Below are positions 26,240 through 34,718 of a DNA stretch of 64,000 nucleotides, one piece after another. The notes beneath the pieces were generated by a model. The model was not told the origin of the DNA. It was given only the letters and a program-made list of their open reading frames with translations, and searched no databases. How positions within the stretch are numbered: position 1 is the first letter of the stretch; every line of letters begins with the position of its first letter. The stretch is from Lacrimispora sinapis (GTDB taxonomy: Bacteria > Bacillota > Clostridia > Lachnospirales > Lachnospiraceae), in NCBI RefSeq assembly GCF_043633585.1, contig NZ_CP141832.1, positions 1,984,001 through 2,048,000 of the forward strand, read 5' to 3'. A program made the translations under genes and the position numbers.

Positions 26240-27232
26240 TTAATGTAAAATTTCTTTATAAACACGTAAAACATTTTTATAAAAAACAGCCTCAATTTCA
26301 CGTTCTGTAAAACCGGACTTTTTCATGGCTGCTTCCAGCACAGGCAGATCTTCCGGGGATTTCATCTCCAGATCCCCGCCGATGCCGTCAAAATCCGAAC
26401 CTAGTCCAATGCACTCAATACCGCCAACCTGCTTCATATGTTTGATATGGGATATCATATCCTCCACACGGCTGATGGCTCCTTCCCCTTTTTTCCAGTC
26501 ATGGAGAAAAGCCGCACAGTAATTAAGTCCCGCAACTCCGCCCCGCTCTGAAAGACGGCGAATCATATCATCGGTTAAATTTCTCGGATTGGAGGCCACC
26601 ATACGGGCATTGGAATGACTTGCTACAAAAGGTTTGGTGGTATAACGGAACACATCTTCAATTCCTGCATCGGATAAGTGGGATATATCTACGATAATTC
26701 CCAGGCGTTCCATTTCTTTTAAGAATTCAATGCCTTTTTCTGTAAGTCCGTGTTCCATGTCCGGTTCAAAAAACACCTCGTCATGTTCCTGCCAAATGCG
26801 GTTTGGATAAGCCAGCTCATTCTTATGGTTCCACGTGAGGGTCATCATGCGGACCCCAAGCCGGTAAAAATTCCTTAAAAATGCAAGCTCTCCCTGGCAC
26901 ACTCCGCCCTCTTCAATGGTAAGCATAGCTGACATCTTTCCTGCCAACCGGTTTTCTTCAATATCTTTATAGGAGGTAACCACGCCGATCAATTCCTGAT
27001 TTTTTTCCATTTCCGTATAGAAAAGATCCACAAGCTTCATACAGTATTCAAAGGGGCGCTCGTGCCTGGGCAATTCTGTAAACAGTGCAAAGTTCTGCAG
27101 ATAATAATCCCCTTTTTTCATGCGTTCTAAATCAATGTGGCAATCATTTTTTAAAAGAGAGTATTCTTTGCCCCCCTCCCTTCGGTAAAACAGCTCTGAT
27201 ATCGTATCACAATGCATATCAATCACTTTCAT
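26240..27232 (-). CDS. Membrane dipeptidase family protein (M19, renal dipeptidase-like)
   Basis: Amidohydrolase-fold dipeptidase of 330 residues. The metal ligands are visible as IDMHCDT (HxD near the N-terminus), the Glu in LTIEEGGVC, the His in VDISHLSDAG and PFVASHSNAR, and the Asp in GLGSDFDGIGG. ATG 27230-27232 has AAAGGACTG upstream; the extension to 27289 is not supported. No membrane anchor or signal peptide is present, so it is cytoplasmic. It probably cleaves dipeptides with a C-terminal D- or L-residue; the substrate is unknown. It stands alone. Confidence 0.93.
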   Translation of the reverse strand: MKVIDMHCDTISELFYRREGGKEYSLLKNDCHIDLERMKKGDYYLQNFALFTELPRHERPFEYCMKLVDLFYTEMEKNQELIGVVTSYKDIEENRLAGKMSAMLTIEEGGVCQGELAFLRNFYRLGVRMMTLTWNHKNELAYPNRIWQEHDEVFFEPDMEHGLTEKGIEFLKEMERLGIIVDISHLSDAGIEDVFRYTTKPFVASHSNARMVASNPRNLTDDMIRRLSERGGVAGLNYCAAFLHDWKKGEGAISRVEDMISHIKHMKQVGGIECIGLGSDFDGIGGDLEMKSPEDLPVLEAAMKKSGFTEREIEAVFYKNVLRVYKEILH

Positions 27233-27397
27233 ATTTTCAGTCCTTTCTCGAACCTCGTGATTTTTACATACACAGAAGGAGTAACCCATAATGAGCTACT
27301 CCTTTTGTAATTATGCAAATGGGATTCCAGTTATGTTACATTTACAGGAAAAATTCGTTGCTCACTCCTGCCCTTCCGGAGAAATCCTTTAAATCTA

Positions 27398-28117
27398 TCA
27401 ATGATCATTATTTGTGACTGCTATTCCCTGAGCTTCAATCTTTTTTCTAATGTTGAGCATCCTCTCGTCGGTGTTTGCAATCACATCTGCACAGTCCCGC
27501 AGTTCTGCACATATTTCTTCGGAATACGCTTCCACTTCTTTTTTATATTTTAGCTGATGGTCAAGACTTGCCCAAAAGTCCATGGCAATGGTACGGATCT
27601 GAACCTCCACTCTCATCCATTTTTTCTGTTCGGAAAAAAATACCGGAATCTCCACAATCATATGATAACTGCGGTAGCCGTTGTTCTTTGGATGGCGGAT
27701 ATAATCCTTAATCGCAATGATATGGACGTCATCCTGACGGGTCAGCATCTCAGCCACCGCATAAATATCATCTAAAAATGAGCAGATAACCCGGATTCCT
27801 GCCACATCATCAAGATTTTCCATCATGGATTCCAGGGAAACAGGAAGTCCCCTGCGCTGCAGCTTTTCAACAATACTGACAGGCTTTTTTACTCTTGATT
27901 TCACCAATTCAATGGGGTTTCTTGAGTTTCTTACGGATAATTCATCGTTTAAAACCTCTAATTTCGTTTTAAGCTCCCGAATGGCACAGGTGTACATCAT
28001 CATCGCTTCCTGAAACTGATAGGCCTGCTTGATTAATGGGTCGGGAACCTGAACGAGATTCGGAACGTTCACTATTGACTGGACCAGTTCACTATTAGGG
28101 TTCATGCTTATATTCAT
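27398..28117 (-). CDS. relQ: Small alarmone synthetase (GTP pyrophosphokinase, RelQ type)
   Basis: Single-domain (p)ppGpp synthetase, 239 residues, without hydrolase or regulatory domains. Synthetase motifs are DDVAGIRVICSF, KNNGYRSYHMIVEIPVFF (substrate loop) and RVEVQIRTIAMDFWASLDHQLKYK. A helical C-terminus (about 200-235) matches the tetramer-forming tail of RelQ. The start ATG has GAGGTG seven to eight bases upstream. It lies 29 bp after the Mrp ATPase gene in the same direction and may be cotranscribed with it. It synthesises alarmone from GTP/GDP and ATP independently of the ribosome (family knowledge). Confidence 0.92.
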   Translation of the reverse strand: MNISMNPNSELVQSIVNVPNLVQVPDPLIKQAYQFQEAMMMYTCAIRELKTKLEVLNDELSVRNSRNPIELVKSRVKKPVSIVEKLQRRGLPVSLESMMENLDDVAGIRVICSFLDDIYAVAEMLTRQDDVHIIAIKDYIRHPKNNGYRSYHMIVEIPVFFSEQKKWMRVEVQIRTIAMDFWASLDHQLKYKKEVEAYSEEICAELRDCADVIANTDERMLNIRKKIEAQGIAVTNNDH

Positions 28118-28146
28118 ATTTGCACCTCATTTGTTGAGAAATACTC

Positions 28147-28986
28147 TTAAGCCTTTTCAACCGCAGAAACAGCGGCATCAAACCAGGGAGCTTCCAAGTA
28201 TTCAACCATACCACCATCCACAGCTGCCGCGATCTTCGGGTCAATGGGGATTTTTGCCAGAACTTCAAGCCCATGGCTCTCCGCCACTTCATCAATATGG
28301 CTTTCCCCAAAGACGGTTATCTTTTTCCCGCAGTCCGGGCAGTTTAAGTAGCTCATGTTCTCAATAAGCCCCAGGATCGGCACGTTCATCTTCTTTGCCA
28401 TGTTTACTGCTTTTGCAACGATCATGGAAACCAGCTCCTGAGGAGAGGTTACAATGATGATCCCATCCACAGGCAGGGACTGAAATACGGTAAGGGGAAC
28501 GTCGCCGGTACCGGGAGGCATGTCCACAAACATATAGTCAATATTTTCCCAAAGCACCTCCTGCCAGAACTGTTTTACCGTTCCCGCAATTACAGGACCT
28601 CTCCAGATGACCGGATCTGTTTCATTATCTAATAAAAGATTGGCAGACATGATTTCAATTCCTGTATTGGAAACTGCAGGAATCATAAGACCGTTTGCTG
28701 CCATTCCCACACCTGCATCGGAAAGACCAAATGCCTTTGGTATGGAAGGGCCGGTAATATCCGCATCTAAAATTGCCGTTTTATATCCCTTTGCTTTCAT
28801 ATGGACTGCCATCATAGTGGTCACCAGTGATTTGCCCACCCCGCCCTTTCCGCTGACAACACCAATTACTTTTTTCACTGAACTGGCAGGATTTAATGGT
28901 TCCAGAAAACTTTTAGGTCCTTCCTGTCTGCTTGGACAGCTTTCCCCGCAGCTATTGCAATTATGAGTACAATTTTCGTCACTCAT
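28147..28986 (-). CDS. Mrp/NBP35 family P-loop ATPase (Fe-S cluster carrier)
   Basis: Cytosolic P-loop ATPase of 279 residues that binds and transfers Fe-S clusters (family knowledge). An N-terminal Cys-rich segment (CTHNCNSCGESCPS) resembles the NBP35 ferredoxin-like motif. The deviant Walker A is GVVSGKGGVGKSLVTT, followed by DADITGPSIPKAFG and VDMPPGTGDVPLTVFQ. The C-terminal CxxC for the bridging cluster is in YLNCPDCGKK. AGGAGGAATGAATC precedes the ATG. The promoter lies in the 225-bp gap to the folT terminator, in which I recognise nothing else. Confidence 0.94.
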   Translation of the reverse strand: MSDENCTHNCNSCGESCPSRQEGPKSFLEPLNPASSVKKVIGVVSGKGGVGKSLVTTMMAVHMKAKGYKTAILDADITGPSIPKAFGLSDAGVGMAANGLMIPAVSNTGIEIMSANLLLDNETDPVIWRGPVIAGTVKQFWQEVLWENIDYMFVDMPPGTGDVPLTVFQSLPVDGIIIVTSPQELVSMIVAKAVNMAKKMNVPILGLIENMSYLNCPDCGKKITVFGESHIDEVAESHGLEVLAKIPIDPKIAAAVDGGMVEYLEAPWFDAAVSAVEKA

Positions 28987-29211
28987 GATTCATTCCTCCT
29001 AACAAATAATCAAATAAATAGAGCGGCCCAGTGGACCCGCCTCTGTTTTCTTTCAATGCATCTCTCTTATCCGTAAGAAAAACAGGATACGGATACTTAA
29101 GATTATAGTATGAAAGGAGCGTTCTGTCCATGGAATTTATACAGAGTAATGCAAGATATTGGCTTATTTTTAATACAATATCACCAATTGGCTTTGTTTA
29201 GCCGGAGAAAA

Positions 29212-29241
29212 GCCTGCGGTCTTCTCCTGAAAACCGCAGGC
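29212..29241 (-). terminator. Terminator of folT
   Basis: On the minus strand GCCTGCGGT pairs with ACCGCAGGC, followed by TTTTC. It begins 9 bp after the folT stop. Confidence 0.85.
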
Positions 29242-29249
29242 CCTCCTGC

Positions 29250-29822
29250 TTATTTCAGCCCTGCTGTCCCGGGCTTTTGTATGATTTTAAATACTCCAAT
29301 AGAATCCAGTGCTTTGACCATAGAATAGAAAATCATGGAATCAATGGGCCACATCACAAGGTTTTTTAACGCTCTTGCCGGAAGGAGTACCATAAACCCC
29401 TTTCCATACAGTATGGATAAGCAAAGGGTGTTCAGGACCACATTACAGATCAGCATAACAATGAGTTTGGATATCAGGACCCGTTTTAAGGTGATGGCTT
29501 TCTTATAATAGAAGCAGCCATAAATGACACCCGATAATACGGTCACCAATGTAAGTCCCGGAAAGAAGGCTCCATTAGGCTTTAATAGATATTTGAGCAC
29601 ATCCATACTTCCGGAAAACAAACCGCCTACCACAGGCCCAAACAGACAGGATATCAGTCCATTGGGAATGGAGGCAAAACTGAGCCTGATATAATTGCCA
29701 AAATTAATGGAAAACATACCAAGAATTATTGCAATGGCACCAAACATGGCGGCAATGGTGATGGTTCTTACATATCGAAGTTCTTTGTAAGAAGCGGTGA
29801 ACAAAGTGACGAATTTTTTCAT
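29250..29822 (-). CDS. folT: Folate ECF transporter S component FolT
   Basis: Substrate-binding membrane subunit for folate uptake through the shared ECF energising module. 190 residues with six hydrophobic segments. The region IAAMFGAIAIILGMFSINFGNYIRLSFASIP and the loop LFGPVVGGLFSGSMDVLKYLLKPNGAFFPG are typical of the folate family of S components. AAAGGAGGTATTTTTTT precedes the ATG. A THF riboswitch lies directly upstream, which independently supports the folate assignment. No ECF ATPase or T component is adjacent, as expected for group II systems. Confidence 0.94.
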   Translation of the reverse strand: MKKFVTLFTASYKELRYVRTITIAAMFGAIAIILGMFSINFGNYIRLSFASIPNGLISCLFGPVVGGLFSGSMDVLKYLLKPNGAFFPGLTLVTVLSGVIYGCFYYKKAITLKRVLISKLIVMLICNVVLNTLCLSILYGKGFMVLLPARALKNLVMWPIDSMIFYSMVKALDSIGVFKIIQKPGTAGLK

Positions 29823-29885
29823 AAAAAAATACCTCCTTTGCAGACCTCAGACTACAACCGGAGATAATTAGACCTATCTTCTGAT

Positions 29886-29981
29886 GCAGCGGGATGCGAC
29901 TTGTGTACCGCAAGAAAATCTTTTCGTCCGAATGACAACTCCCTGTTCACTCAGCACTTAACGCACACTAGTCTACTCTGC
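29886..29981 (-). ncRNA. Tetrahydrofolate (THF) riboswitch
   Basis: On the minus strand the leader reads GCAGAGTAGACTAGTG, then TGCGTTAAGTG, GGGAGTTGTC, CGAA and finally CGCATCCCGCTGC. These match the conserved blocks of the THF aptamer (GGAGAGUAG..., GCGUUAAGUG, GGGA-GU-GUC, CGAA..., GCAUCCGCUCC). GCAG at the 5' end pairs with CTGC at the 3' end. It lies 64 nt before folT, a known target gene of the class. The expression platform probably acts at the ribosome binding site near 29830-29840, since no clear terminator is visible in between. Confidence 0.9.
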
Positions 29982-30012
29982 GACTTTTCTTATTGAATTT
30001 TGTAACCCCATC

Positions 30013-30040
30013 AGTATATCATAAATTCTTATGAAAGCAA
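30013..30040 (-). promoter_or_regulatory. Promoter of the THF riboswitch-folT transcript
   Basis: Minus strand TTGCTT (30040-30035) and TATACT (30018-30013) are 16 bp apart, about 30 nt before the aptamer. The whole 319-bp gap between folT and lrgA is thus filled by the riboswitch and two divergent promoters. Confidence 0.6.
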
Positions 30041-30068
30041 ATATTTTTTTGTTCTGGTTTAAAACTAA

Positions 30069-30097
30069 TTGACAAGCTGTAAATTTAAGTTTAGGAT
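30069..30097 (+). promoter_or_regulatory. Promoter of lrgAB
   Basis: Consensus TTGACA (30069-30074) and TAGGAT (30092-30097) are 17 bp apart. This places the transcript start about 40 nt before the lrgA start codon. Confidence 0.65.
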
Positions 30098-30141
30098 AAA
30101 CCATAGCTGTAAATTCGACAAAAAACGCGGGAGGCGTAGTT

Positions 30142-30513
30142 ATGAAATACTTAAGACAATTCAGCATAATTCTTTTCATATCCTTAATCGGAGAAATTAT
30201 TCATTTATTTGTTTCTCTTCCTATCCCTGCCAGCATTTACGGCTTGCTGCTTATGTTAATCGGACTGAAAACAAAAATCATACCTTTATGCGCTGTGGAG
30301 GACGCCAGTATTTTTCTCATTGAGATCATGCCGGTAATGTTCATTCCGGCGGCCGTAGGGCTTTTGGATTCCTGGGGAATCCTTGGACCCATTCTGGTAC
30401 CGTTTATTGTGATAACCCTGCTTTCTACGATCGTGGTTATGGCAATTACCGGCAGAGTGACCCAATTTTTCATTCGGATCGACAGAAAAAGAAAGGACAA
30501 AGAAAATGAGTAA
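30142..30513 (+). CDS. lrgA: CidA/LrgA family holin-like protein
   Basis: Small membrane protein (123 aa) with four hydrophobic segments and the family pattern ELIHLF-like GEIIHLFVSLPIPASIYGLLLMLIGL and VMFIPAAVGLLDSWGIL. It is linked to control of murein hydrolase activity, export of small metabolites (pyruvate in other species) or programmed lysis. GGGAGGCGTAG precedes the ATG. It overlaps lrgB by 8 bp, so the two are translationally coupled. No LytSR-type regulator is adjacent. Confidence 0.92.
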   Translation: MKYLRQFSIILFISLIGEIIHLFVSLPIPASIYGLLLMLIGLKTKIIPLCAVEDASIFLIEIMPVMFIPAAVGLLDSWGILGPILVPFIVITLLSTIVVMAITGRVTQFFIRIDRKRKDKENE

Positions 30514-31198
30514 CACAATTAACAGTTTTTTATTTTTCGGTGCAGCGGTAAGTCTATTAAGTTATGAACTGGGACTCTTATTGAAAAGAAAACTAAAATC
30601 CCCTATTTTTAACCCACTTTTAATATCTATTGTGGTTGTTATGGCTCTTTTATCTGTATTTAAGATCAAATATGAAGTCTACAACCAGAGTGCAAAATAC
30701 ATCAGCTATCTTCTCACTCCGGCCACCATTTGCCTGGCCGTTCCGTTGTACCGGCAGATAGAGCTTTTAAAGAAGCACTCCAAAGCAATTTTAGCCGGAA
30801 CGCTGACCGGAGTCATTACCACGATGGTCACAGTACTGCTCCTTGCCACCGTATTTGGTCTGAATCACCAGGAATACGTTACTTTTCTTCCTAAATCCAT
30901 TACAACGGCCATTGCCATGGGGATTTCGGAGGAGATGAAGGGCTTTGTAACCATTACCGTTGCAAGCATTATTATCACTGGAATTTTAGGCAATATCATT
31001 GCAGAAACCGTCTGCCGGGTGTTCCATATTACAGAACCGGTAGCCATCGGCATTGCCATCGGTTCCTCCGCCCATGCCATAGGAACTACAAAAGCTCTGG
31101 AAATGGGAGAAATCGAAGGTGCCATGAGCAGTCTTGCCATTGCGACGTCAGGACTCTGTACGGTGGTTTTTGCATCTATTTTTGCCAATTTTCTATAA
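30506..31198 (+). CDS. lrgB: LrgB/CidB family membrane protein
   Basis: Partner of LrgA; 230 residues with about seven membrane segments. The conserved blocks are FLPKSITTAIAMGISEEMKGF and AIGIAIGSSAHAIGTTKALEMGEIEGAMSSLAI, typical of the LrgB family. AGGACAAAGAAA precedes the ATG, which lies within the end of lrgA. A strong terminator follows at 31218. Confidence 0.94.
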   Translation: MSNTINSFLFFGAAVSLLSYELGLLLKRKLKSPIFNPLLISIVVVMALLSVFKIKYEVYNQSAKYISYLLTPATICLAVPLYRQIELLKKHSKAILAGTLTGVITTMVTVLLLATVFGLNHQEYVTFLPKSITTAIAMGISEEMKGFVTITVASIIITGILGNIIAETVCRVFHITEPVAIGIAIGSSAHAIGTTKALEMGEIEGAMSSLAIATSGLCTVVFASIFANFL

Positions 31199-31217
31199 TG
31201 AACAATTTAGAGACAAT

Positions 31218-31247
31218 AAAAAAGAGGTCCTGAGACCTCTTTTTTTT
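31218..31247. terminator. Bidirectional terminator between lrgB and a small membrane protein gene
   Basis: AAAAAGAGGTC/GACCTCTTTTT with loop CTGA, and A- and T-runs on the two sides. It serves the convergent genes on both strands. Confidence 0.92.
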
Positions 31248-31536
31248 AATAATAGCTTCCAGCTGCTGCAATAAGACTTGCAAAAATAGTCAGATATAAG
31301 ATAACAAAAAGAACAACGGCGACTGCTTTAACAATCAGAAAGGCCCTGCTGAAATTTTTGCGGTTTTCATTGCCGTTCCCAAAAGCCCAGATAAGCAGCA
31401 TGATAATATCAACACATGGTATCATTGTAATAATCAGAGTGACCACCCACTCTCCCATTGTCATTACACTTTTGTTTGGATCTGCCTGAGTGAAATTCTG
31501 GCTTCCCTGGTAGCTTACATTGTTGTCGTTTTCCAT
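31246..31536 (-). CDS. Small two-segment membrane protein of unknown function
   Basis: 96 residues: polar N-terminus rich in N, Q and S, then two hydrophobic segments (WVVTLIITMIPCVDIIMLLIWAF, about 30-52, and VKAVAVVLFVILYLTIFASLI, about 68-90) joined by the basic loop GNGNENRKNFSRAF. Similar small proteins with an IPCV...LIWAFG pattern occur in Lachnospiraceae. The start ATG has GGAGGAAAAGT upstream. No function can be assigned. A 93-bp AT-rich gap separates it from the DUF2752 gene. Confidence 0.8.
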   Translation of the reverse strand: MENDNNVSYQGSQNFTQADPNKSVMTMGEWVVTLIITMIPCVDIIMLLIWAFGNGNENRKNFSRAFLIVKAVAVVLFVILYLTIFASLIAAAGSYY

Positions 31537-31629
31537 ACTTTTCCTCCTTGGTAAACTCTAAATATTTTATAACGTTTAACATTATATCATAGATTATTTG
31601 AATTTGGTATAATTTTCTACATTTTTCGT

Positions 31630-32085
31630 CTATTTTATCTGTAATGCTCTTAAAATACGACACAAAAGACTATTGTCATAAAATACATAAGGCTCCCTAT
31701 AAGGAAAGTACAGCTTCATCCGGATGAGGTACAAAACAAGGGCTATGACCACACTGACAAACAGCAATATACCGGCAAGCTGTTTGTTTCCTCTGTTGAA
31801 ATAGTTTACTCGAATCTGATTCAGCAGGCATAAAAAAATAAGGGGCGCCGATGGATTTAATTCTATGCATCCGGATATGTCCCCTCTTGCCAGGTGAAGA
31901 AGTGCTCTGGTCCCTCCGCAGCCAGGGCAGGGAATTCCAATCAAGCCTTTCAATGCACACAGACCGCCTGTCATGGCATACATTACGGCACAATAGACGG
32001 CAAACAAGCTCAAAATTAAAACGGAAAATCCCACATTGGTTCTCTTATGTTTCTTTTCTGCATTAATGTATTTTGTACGATCCAC
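31630..32085 (-). CDS. DUF2752 family membrane protein
   Basis: 151 residues with three hydrophobic segments. The family signature is present as GIPCPGCGGTRALLHLARGD just after the first segment, followed by LNPSAPLIFLCLLNQI. The start is GTG 32083-32085 with GGGAGGTGCCTT upstream. It starts 11 bp after the fliB-like stop and is probably its operon partner. The function is unknown. The Cys pair could bind metal or a thiol ligand. Confidence 0.85.
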   Translation of the reverse strand: MDRTKYINAEKKHKRTNVGFSVLILSLFAVYCAVMYAMTGGLCALKGLIGIPCPGCGGTRALLHLARGDISGCIELNPSAPLIFLCLLNQIRVNYFNRGNKQLAGILLFVSVVIALVLYLIRMKLYFPYREPYVFYDNSLLCRILRALQIK

Positions 32086-32096
32086 AAGGCACCTCC

Positions 32097-33257
32097 CTAT
32101 AAAAGGGATAGGATGGAATCCAGTCCAAACCTTGAGTCCGTGCAGAATATACGGTCCAACGCATTTAAGTTCTGGTCCGAATGCTCTACTTCTCTGGAAA
32201 AACGATGGGATAGGTGAACAAATTCGGAAAAGTCCAGCCTGCCTTCCCGCATTTTAAAGACTGCCTGTGCCATTTCCTGAATCAGAAGTGTGCTTACCAC
32301 GGCAAGCTTCATCTTCGCATAGGGCTGTCCATCGTACACGGCACCGCAATAATAAGTGAATACAAAATACACCAAAAGCTGTTCACTCCACAGCTCCCAC
32401 TGTTTTTTGCGCTCCTCATCTTCTATTAAATAGCGGTAAAAAGAAATACGGTTGTCTTCATAAACAGCGGCCCCTTCGTCAAAGAGCAGCTTCTTCAAAG
32501 TACCTATGTACCGGGGCCAGTCGGCATTTAAAACTTCCAGTTTTTGAAAGATACCAAACCAGGATAACATTTTCTCAAACCGGGCCGGGCCGGTTATCCT
32601 GCGATCTGCAAGCTTCGCCCCAATTGCCTTTTCTGCCCCTTCTCCTGCATACCGTTTTAAAAGTTCATCAACCTTATAAAGACGGTCTTTTCTGATCCTT
32701 CTTTGGATGTCATGTGTCAGACCAAGAGCCATGGCCATGCGCAGGCTGCATGATATGCTCCGGTTTTGAAGAAAGGAAAACAGGACGTCTCTGGAATCCA
32801 TAAGCTTTGTATACAATAAAAAATCAAAGTATTCATAGGATTCTTCCCTGTCATCCTCCTTCGTCAGAAAACGGACCTTCTCCCTTGTGCCAAGAATCAG
32901 TCTCGCCGCCTCTTCACAGGATAAAGAAAGGGAGATCTCTCTGGCTCCTTCGTATTCTTCCGTATGCCTTGGGTAATCCCGGCAGGTCTTACAGAGCATC
33001 TCCGGTCCGGCCTCCACATACATATCGCAAAGGTTGTCCTTATTTAGAAATGCACACCGGCGGTTATACTGCTTAAAAGAGTTGTTCTTCCAGTCAATGG
33101 AGCGGCGAAGCCTCTCTCCAAACTCCCCCTTTTGCGTCCGGTACCGTCTTCTGGACCGGTCATCAATCATAATGAACCAGCCGGCACAGCAGGTATCGGA
33201 ACAGGCTCCTGCCACACAGTGAAACTTATTATAATAATGAGGTATGGTATACTGCAT
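32097..33257 (-). CDS. fliB: FliB-family lysine-N-methylase (Cys-rich, YkgJ-type cluster domain)
   Basis: Related to Salmonella FliB, which methylates flagellin lysines. 386 residues; the N-terminal third holds the Cys-rich set CVAGACSDTCCAGW, RRCAFLNKDNLCDMY and EMLCKTCRDYPRHTEEY, expected to bind a metal or Fe-S cluster. The remaining 250 residues are mostly helical without a known motif. ATG 33255-33257 has CAGGAGTAACC upstream; a TTG one codon before is less likely. No flagellin gene is in the window, so the methylated target is unknown. Confidence 0.85.
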   Translation of the reverse strand: MQYTIPHYYNKFHCVAGACSDTCCAGWFIMIDDRSRRRYRTQKGEFGERLRRSIDWKNNSFKQYNRRCAFLNKDNLCDMYVEAGPEMLCKTCRDYPRHTEEYEGAREISLSLSCEEAARLILGTREKVRFLTKEDDREESYEYFDFLLYTKLMDSRDVLFSFLQNRSISCSLRMAMALGLTHDIQRRIRKDRLYKVDELLKRYAGEGAEKAIGAKLADRRITGPARFEKMLSWFGIFQKLEVLNADWPRYIGTLKKLLFDEGAAVYEDNRISFYRYLIEDEERKKQWELWSEQLLVYFVFTYYCGAVYDGQPYAKMKLAVVSTLLIQEMAQAVFKMREGRLDFSEFVHLSHRFSREVEHSDQNLNALDRIFCTDSRFGLDSILSLL

Positions 33258-33297
33258 CAATGGTTACTCCTGTTTTTGATATGGATTATACCGCATT

Positions 33298-33340
33298 TAA
33301 AAATGAGGTTCAACCCCAAAAGAGACAAACCTCATTTTTA
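33298..33340 (-). terminator. Terminator of ytaF
   Basis: TAAAAATGAGGTT (33298-33310) and AACCTCATTTTTA (33328-33340) form a 13-bp stem. It lies just after the ytaF stop and may act in both directions. Confidence 0.8.
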
Positions 33341-33349
33341 ATCCCCTAT

Positions 33350-33970
33350 TTACAATTTTCCAAAAGCCAGGAACAAGAACAAAATGCCGCTGACCCAGGA
33401 CAAATCCCAGTTTTTCCTGGCCGCCAGCTCATGCCCCAGATAGAGACCGAGATACATGACCGAAATTCCCACCAGGAGCGATATAAAAGCCGCCATACCG
33501 GGAGATATGAGCAAAAATCCGGATAGACCTCCTGCCACCAGACTGTCAATGGACATGGCCAGAGAAAACATCACAGTTTCTTTCCATGATAAGGATTTTG
33601 ACTCATCCCAATCCGCTGCAATGGGGTTTCCATAAATATTTATGATGATGCTCAGACCAGAGATGGAAAATGTTAGATCTTTGCGAACATTCACATGATG
33701 ATTGATGTATTTTTTAATAAAGTAATCCGAAAGTTTCATCACGCCCAAGAAGAACAGGCAAGCAAAGCCCAAACCTTTGGCAAAAGTTTCTGGTACCAAT
33801 CCATGAAGTACATTGCCAAACATGAGGGCGGCTCCCAGGCAGCCGCTGCAGATAAGATTGACTGCGATCACCTTTGCAGGAGATATGCGGAGCCGGTTTG
33901 CTCCATAAGCAACGCTGGCAACAAAGCTGTCTGTAGAAAGTGCAAGCACCAGAATGAATATATCACGCAT
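33350..33970 (-). CDS. ytaF: Sporulation membrane protein YtaF (MntP-like fold)
   Basis: 206-residue membrane protein with six hydrophobic segments. Two DSFVAS-type motifs (ALSTDSFVASVAYGANRLRI near the N-terminus and LAMSIDSLVAGGLSGF in the second half) mark the internal repeat of the MntP/YtaF family, whose acidic residues bind divalent cations in MntP. In Bacillus ytaF is expressed during sporulation. It is followed here by a terminator, and upstream are lepB and split sigK. Only a weak ribosome binding site (GGTAAG) is seen before the ATG. Confidence 0.88.
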   Translation of the reverse strand: MRDIFILVLALSTDSFVASVAYGANRLRISPAKVIAVNLICSGCLGAALMFGNVLHGLVPETFAKGLGFACLFFLGVMKLSDYFIKKYINHHVNVRKDLTFSISGLSIIINIYGNPIAADWDESKSLSWKETVMFSLAMSIDSLVAGGLSGFLLISPGMAAFISLLVGISVMYLGLYLGHELAARKNWDLSWVSGILFLFLAFGKL

Positions 33971-34035
33971 ACGCCAATTAACTTACCTTTTTTCTTTTAA
34001 TATATTCATTCTTCTTTCTTTTGGCCCCCTTAACA

Positions 34036-34584
34036 TCAATGAATCACTTTGATTCCAGGAAAGTACCGGACCAAAACCTTGGCAAGAATCTTATCCTCCG
34101 GCACATACGGGTCCGGCCAATACCTGGCATCAGCAGAATTATTCCGATTGTCCCCAAGCATGAGATAACAGCCCTCCGGCACTTTAAAATGGTAGTCCTC
34201 CGTCTCCATCTCCTCCGGCAGATAGGGTTCATTGAGAGGAGTTTCCGAATCATTGATATAAATCCGATTGTTCCGGATATCCACAGTCTCTCCCGGAAGT
34301 CCGATGATCCGCTTTACTAAACGGGTTTCTTCCAAACCAGGTCCTGTCTCATGGTCAAAGATAACAATATCGCCCCGTTTGGGATCTTCGCCAAACTTAT
34401 AAGCCAGCCGGAAGCCGAATATCCGGTCACCGGGCATAATGGTGGTCTCCATGGAGCCGGTAGGGACTCTGCTGTTGGCAATGATAAATGTATTGATGAA
34501 AAAAGCGATGGCAGACGCCATTACAATAATCTTAATCCATTCAAAAAGCTCTTTTTTCCAGTTGATCTGCTTATTTTCCTTCAT
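34036..34584 (-). CDS. lepB: Signal peptidase I
   Basis: Membrane-bound serine-lysine protease that removes Sec signal peptides. 182 residues: one N-terminal membrane segment (IKIIVMASAIAFFINTFIIA), the catalytic Ser in SRVPTGSMETTIMPGD and the catalytic Lys in TRLVKRIIGLPGETVDI, then GCYLMLGDNRNNSADARYW. This is the minimal Gram-positive type. GGGAAAGG lies upstream of the ATG. It lies between ytaF and the sigK 3' half on the same strand. Confidence 0.95.
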   Translation of the reverse strand: MKENKQINWKKELFEWIKIIVMASAIAFFINTFIIANSRVPTGSMETTIMPGDRIFGFRLAYKFGEDPKRGDIVIFDHETGPGLEETRLVKRIIGLPGETVDIRNNRIYINDSETPLNEPYLPEEMETEDYHFKVPEGCYLMLGDNRNNSADARYWPDPYVPEDKILAKVLVRYFPGIKVIH

Positions 34585-34646
34585 ATTCAGCTTGACCTTT
34601 CCCTGATCGTTTTTTCTATTGTACCAAATTTAAAATTATGGTTCAA

Positions 34647-34678
34647 GCATCTTTTCCGAACCGCATCTTTTCCGAACC
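34647..34678. repeat. Tandem 16-bp duplication
   Basis: GCATCTTTTCCGAACC occurs twice head to tail at 34647-34662 and 34663-34678, between lepB and the sigK terminator. It is probably a small replication slippage event. Confidence 0.9.
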
Positions 34679-34681
34679 GCA

Positions 34682-34713
34682 AAAAGCAGAGACCCGGCTT
34701 TGTCCCTGCTTTT
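34682..34713 (-). terminator. Terminator of sigK
   Basis: AAAAGCAGgGAC pairs with GTCtCTGCTTTTT on the minus strand and starts 6 bp after the sigK stop codon. Confidence 0.85.
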
Positions 34714-34718
34714 GCTTT

